From: Eutrophocola sp964601805
GTDB lineage: Bacteria; Pseudomonadota; Gammaproteobacteria; Pseudomonadales; Pseudohongiellaceae
NCBI GenBank assembly: GCA_964601805.1
Contig: CAZROW010000117.1
Coordinates: forward strand, 1-5,487
Direction of reading: 5' to 3'
Length of the DNA stretch: 5,487 nucleotides
The translations under genes were made by a program, and so were the position numbers. This document shows positions 4,903 through 5,487 of the stretch, piece after piece. Below the pieces are notes generated by a model, which worked only from the letters and a program-made list of their open reading frames with translations, was not told where the DNA came from and did not search any database. Within the stretch, counting starts at the first letter, position 1. Each line of letters opens with the position of its first letter.

Positions 4903-4928
4903 AAAGGAAGCCCTGGCTTCCTTTTTTT
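4903..4928 (+). terminator. Strong rho-independent terminator, potentially bidirectional
   Basis: GGAAGCC (4906-4912) pairs with GGCTTCC (4915-4921), extended by AAA/TTT, and is followed by seven T (4922-4928). It ends the exported-protein cassette 22 bp after the last stop codon. Read on the minus strand the same stem is followed by TTTCTTT, so it can also end the convergent nhaC transcript, whose stop codon is at 4959-4957. Confidence 0.9.
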
Positions 4929-4956
4929 ATGTCCGCGTATTACATAGGTTATCGTT

Positions 4957-5487
4957 TCAGTATATTTTTTCCGTGCTGGCCACACTTCCCATAATGCCGT
5001 CGTCAATGTCAGATTCCGGTGCCAGCGGCACTATCTTGAAATTGGTTATTCCATAAATTACTGAAATCACGGGCATAGCCATGTTGAAAAAACAGAACGG
5101 CAGGTAGACCAGGGTCGGCACACCGAGTGTCGCAGCCATGAAAGCACCACAGGTATTCCAGGGAATTAGCGCAGACGTTACCGTGGCCGAATCTTCTATG
5201 GCACGACTGAGATTCACCGGTGCCAATTTGTGATGGTGAAAGGCCACCTTGTACATTCTGCCCGGCAACACGATGGCGATGTACTGATCACCTGCAATGA
5301 TATTAGTCCCTATACAGGTCAGGATTGTCGATGTAATGATCGCTGCCGAGCTTTTCGCACGTTGCATGACTGCCTGCAGAAGCTTGACCAGTAAACCCGT
5401 ATGCTCCATTGCCCCCCCGAAAAATACTGCACACATGATCAGCCAGATCGTATTGAGCATATTGGCAGCACCGCCGCCACTGAGCAG
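4957..5487 (-). CDS. nhaC: NhaC-type Na+/H+ antiporter, C-terminal part (runs off the right edge)
   Basis: 176 residues are visible, about the last third of a family usually 450-500 aa long; the start lies beyond base 5487. NhaC proteins are inner-membrane antiporters that exchange Na+ for H+ and help in pH and salt homeostasis. The frame enters as LLSGGGAAN and continues through MLNTIWLIMCAVFFGGAMEH. Family signatures follow: TCIGTNIIAGDQYIAIVLPG (57-76), the segment LSRAIEDSATVTSALIPW (93-110) with NTCGAF after it, and a hydrophobic FCFFNMAMPVISVIYG near the end. The visible part holds several membrane segments and a short acidic cytoplasmic or periplasmic tail (PESDIDDG). A Met at 5460 could be mistaken for a start, but the frame is open to the window edge and the residues before it fit the family. 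It is convergent with the exported-protein cassette and shares its terminator. Confidence 0.9.
   Translation of the reverse strand: MLSGGGAANMLNTIWLIMCAVFFGGAMEHTGLLVKLLQAVMQRAKSSAAIITSTILTCIGTNIIAGDQYIAIVLPGRMYKVAFHHHKLAPVNLSRAIEDSATVTSALIPWNTCGAFMAATLGVPTLVYLPFCFFNMAMPVISVIYGITNFKIVPLAPESDIDDGIMGSVASTEKIY

Overview
The window looks like chromosomal DNA of a gammaproteobacterium, probably a marine or otherwise free-living heterotroph. The evidence is the bacterial tRNA-Lys(CUU) with encoded CCA, sigma70-type promoter boxes, Shine-Dalgarno sites, Sec signal peptides on most products, and ModA and NhaC sequences of proteobacterial type. The species cannot be named from the sequence alone.

Left part (1-1060). 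The window opens with the 5' end of a minus-strand gene for an exported, probably ankyrin-repeat protein. A gene-poor stretch of about 550 bp follows. Its first 380 bp are AT-rich and show nothing convincing; the rest carries two minus-strand intrinsic terminators in tandem. Upstream of these in the minus direction lies an intact tRNA-Lys(CUU) gene. Further upstream (832-1020) is a run of broken tRNA-Lys 5' ends with their duplicated AT-rich leaders, interrupted by a GC-rich, hairpin-dense block of about 70 bp. A strong-looking promoter (TATAAT with a GC-rich discriminator) sits upstream of the whole run, at the very end of modA. The tRNA promoter and tRNA body therefore appear to be separated by about 250 bp of tRNA debris.

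Middle (1058-1840). A full-length modA gene, encoding a periplasmic molybdate-binding protein, lies on the minus strand. There is no modB or modC next to it: the tRNA locus takes their usual place.

Right part (1914-4930). Three plus-strand genes follow, all encoding exported proteins: a 448-aa protein, a 334-aa protein with a TTG start, and a 158-aa protein of the AHHSF...NPHAW type (DUF6152-like). The first two are divergent paralogues sharing a GxTVGFWDGD core and two conserved cysteines. The cassette ends at a strong, potentially bidirectional terminator. It looks like a small periplasmic or secreted system of unknown function, and it is the best candidate here for undescribed biology.

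Right edge (4957-5487). A convergent minus-strand gene encodes the C-terminal part of an NhaC-type Na+/H+ antiporter and runs off the window.
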